From the NCBI GenBank assembly GCA_903827075.1, contig CAIKGX010000019.1, forward strand, positions 1 through 5,250: a stretch of 5,250 nucleotides of DNA, written 5' to 3'. The first letter of the stretch is position 1, and each line of letters opens with the position of its first letter. Positions 5,181 through 5,250 of the stretch are shown here, in pieces. A model generated the notes under the pieces. The model was not told the origin of the DNA. It saw nothing but the letters and a program-made list of their open reading frames with translations, and made no database searches. The position numbers and the translations under genes were made by a program. The stretch comes from an uncultured beta proteobacterium. GTDB lineage: Bacteria; Pseudomonadota; Gammaproteobacteria; Burkholderiales; Burkholderiaceae.

Positions 5181-5250
5181 TTAGGTTACCAGAAGGGATT
5201 GAGTTCGGTATTGCACCGGGCTCAATCCCTTTAGTTTTTGTTTGATTCGG
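5181..5250 (-). CDS. IS3-family transposase OrfB, C-terminal end (partial)
   Basis: Reading from 5249 down, 22 codons precede a TAA at 5181-5183. They encode a peptide containing KGLSPVQYRTQSLL, the highly characteristic C-terminus of IS150-group OrfB, an integrase-core (DDE) transposase. The catalytic residues are further upstream, outside the window. The stop lies 31 bp inside the IS border, as is usual for these elements. Whether the whole element is intact cannot be judged here. The conserved KGLSPVQYRTQSLL codons also form a long hairpin. Confidence 0.9.
   Translation of the reverse strand, partial: RIKQKLKGLSPVQYRTQSLLVT
5193..5239 (+). terminator. Long hairpin with T-rich tail inside the IS end, facing inward
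   Basis: AAGGGATTGAG (5193-5203) pairs perfectly with CTCAATCCCTT (5221-5231). Inside it, two T-G wobbles and CGGT/ACCG (5206-5209 and 5215-5218) extend the stem to about 17 bp around a 5-base loop. On the plus strand it runs into TTTAGTTTTTG (5230-5240), which resembles an intrinsic terminator for transcripts entering the IS from outside. On the transposase sense strand there is no T-run. Confidence 0.55.

Larger units (their letters stand above)
5150..5250 (-). mobile_element. IS3-family (IS150-like) insertion sequence, one end, cut by window edge
   Basis: The last 101 bases are the right-hand end (transposase 3' side) of an insertion sequence. The outer border is placed at 5150 because IS3-family elements begin with TG, and here TGAACTGACCC is followed by AAAAGTTGGACA, close to the usual IS150-group terminus. 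The end of a transposase OrfB frame lies just inside. The target duplication would be the bases just outside, such as ACC or TACC (to 5149), but the other end is not in view. The transposase reads toward the NUDIX gene. Confidence 0.88.

Noticed and set aside
1..5250. CRISPR array, tRNA, rRNA, toxin-antitoxin or defence genes
   Set aside because: No direct-repeat series, no cloverleaf or rRNA sequence, and all sizable frames are explained by metabolic, transport or IS genes.

Overview
The window looks like a chromosomal segment of a betaproteobacterium of moderate to low GC, most like Burkholderiaceae of the Polynucleobacter type. This rests on protein character and gene neighbourhood (mmsA, a DUF1178 protein next to a NUDIX hydrolase), not on a database search. 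All genes except the first lie on the minus strand.

Layout: (1) 1-881, plus strand, the C-terminal part of a CoA-dependent methylmalonate-semialdehyde dehydrogenase (mmsA), ending at a compact bidirectional terminator (903-930). (2) 3807 down to 948, minus strand, a complete four-gene polar amino acid ABC importer in the order binding protein, permease 1, ATPase, permease 2. Gaps are short and there is one ATGA overlap, so it is probably one transcript; it converges on mmsA and shares its terminator. (3) 4399-3881, minus strand, a DUF1178 zinc-ribbon-like protein of unknown function. (4) 5064-4465, minus strand, a NUDIX hydrolase of the ADP-ribose pyrophosphatase type. (5) 5150-5250, one end of an IS3-family (IS150-like) insertion sequence, with its terminal inverted repeat and the last codons of its transposase, cut by the window edge.

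How the parts work together: the importer should bring a polar, possibly basic, amino acid across the inner membrane. mmsA serves valine or inositol breakdown and only meets the importer tail to tail. NUDIX and DUF1178 are neighbours that I recall lying behind the nuo (complex I) operon in Burkholderiales. Here the IS sits just upstream of the NUDIX gene and may have cut the pair off from its former upstream promoter.

I see no clear novel defence, CRISPR or RNA system. The points most worth a second look are: a long hairpin inside the conserved transposase C-terminus that could act as a terminator for inbound transcription; the IS insertion beside the NUDIX gene; complementary loss of signature motifs in the two ABC permeases; a perfect 9-bp hairpin just after the GTG start of permease 1; and paired CCTAT/ATAGG palindromes in front of the DUF1178 gene.
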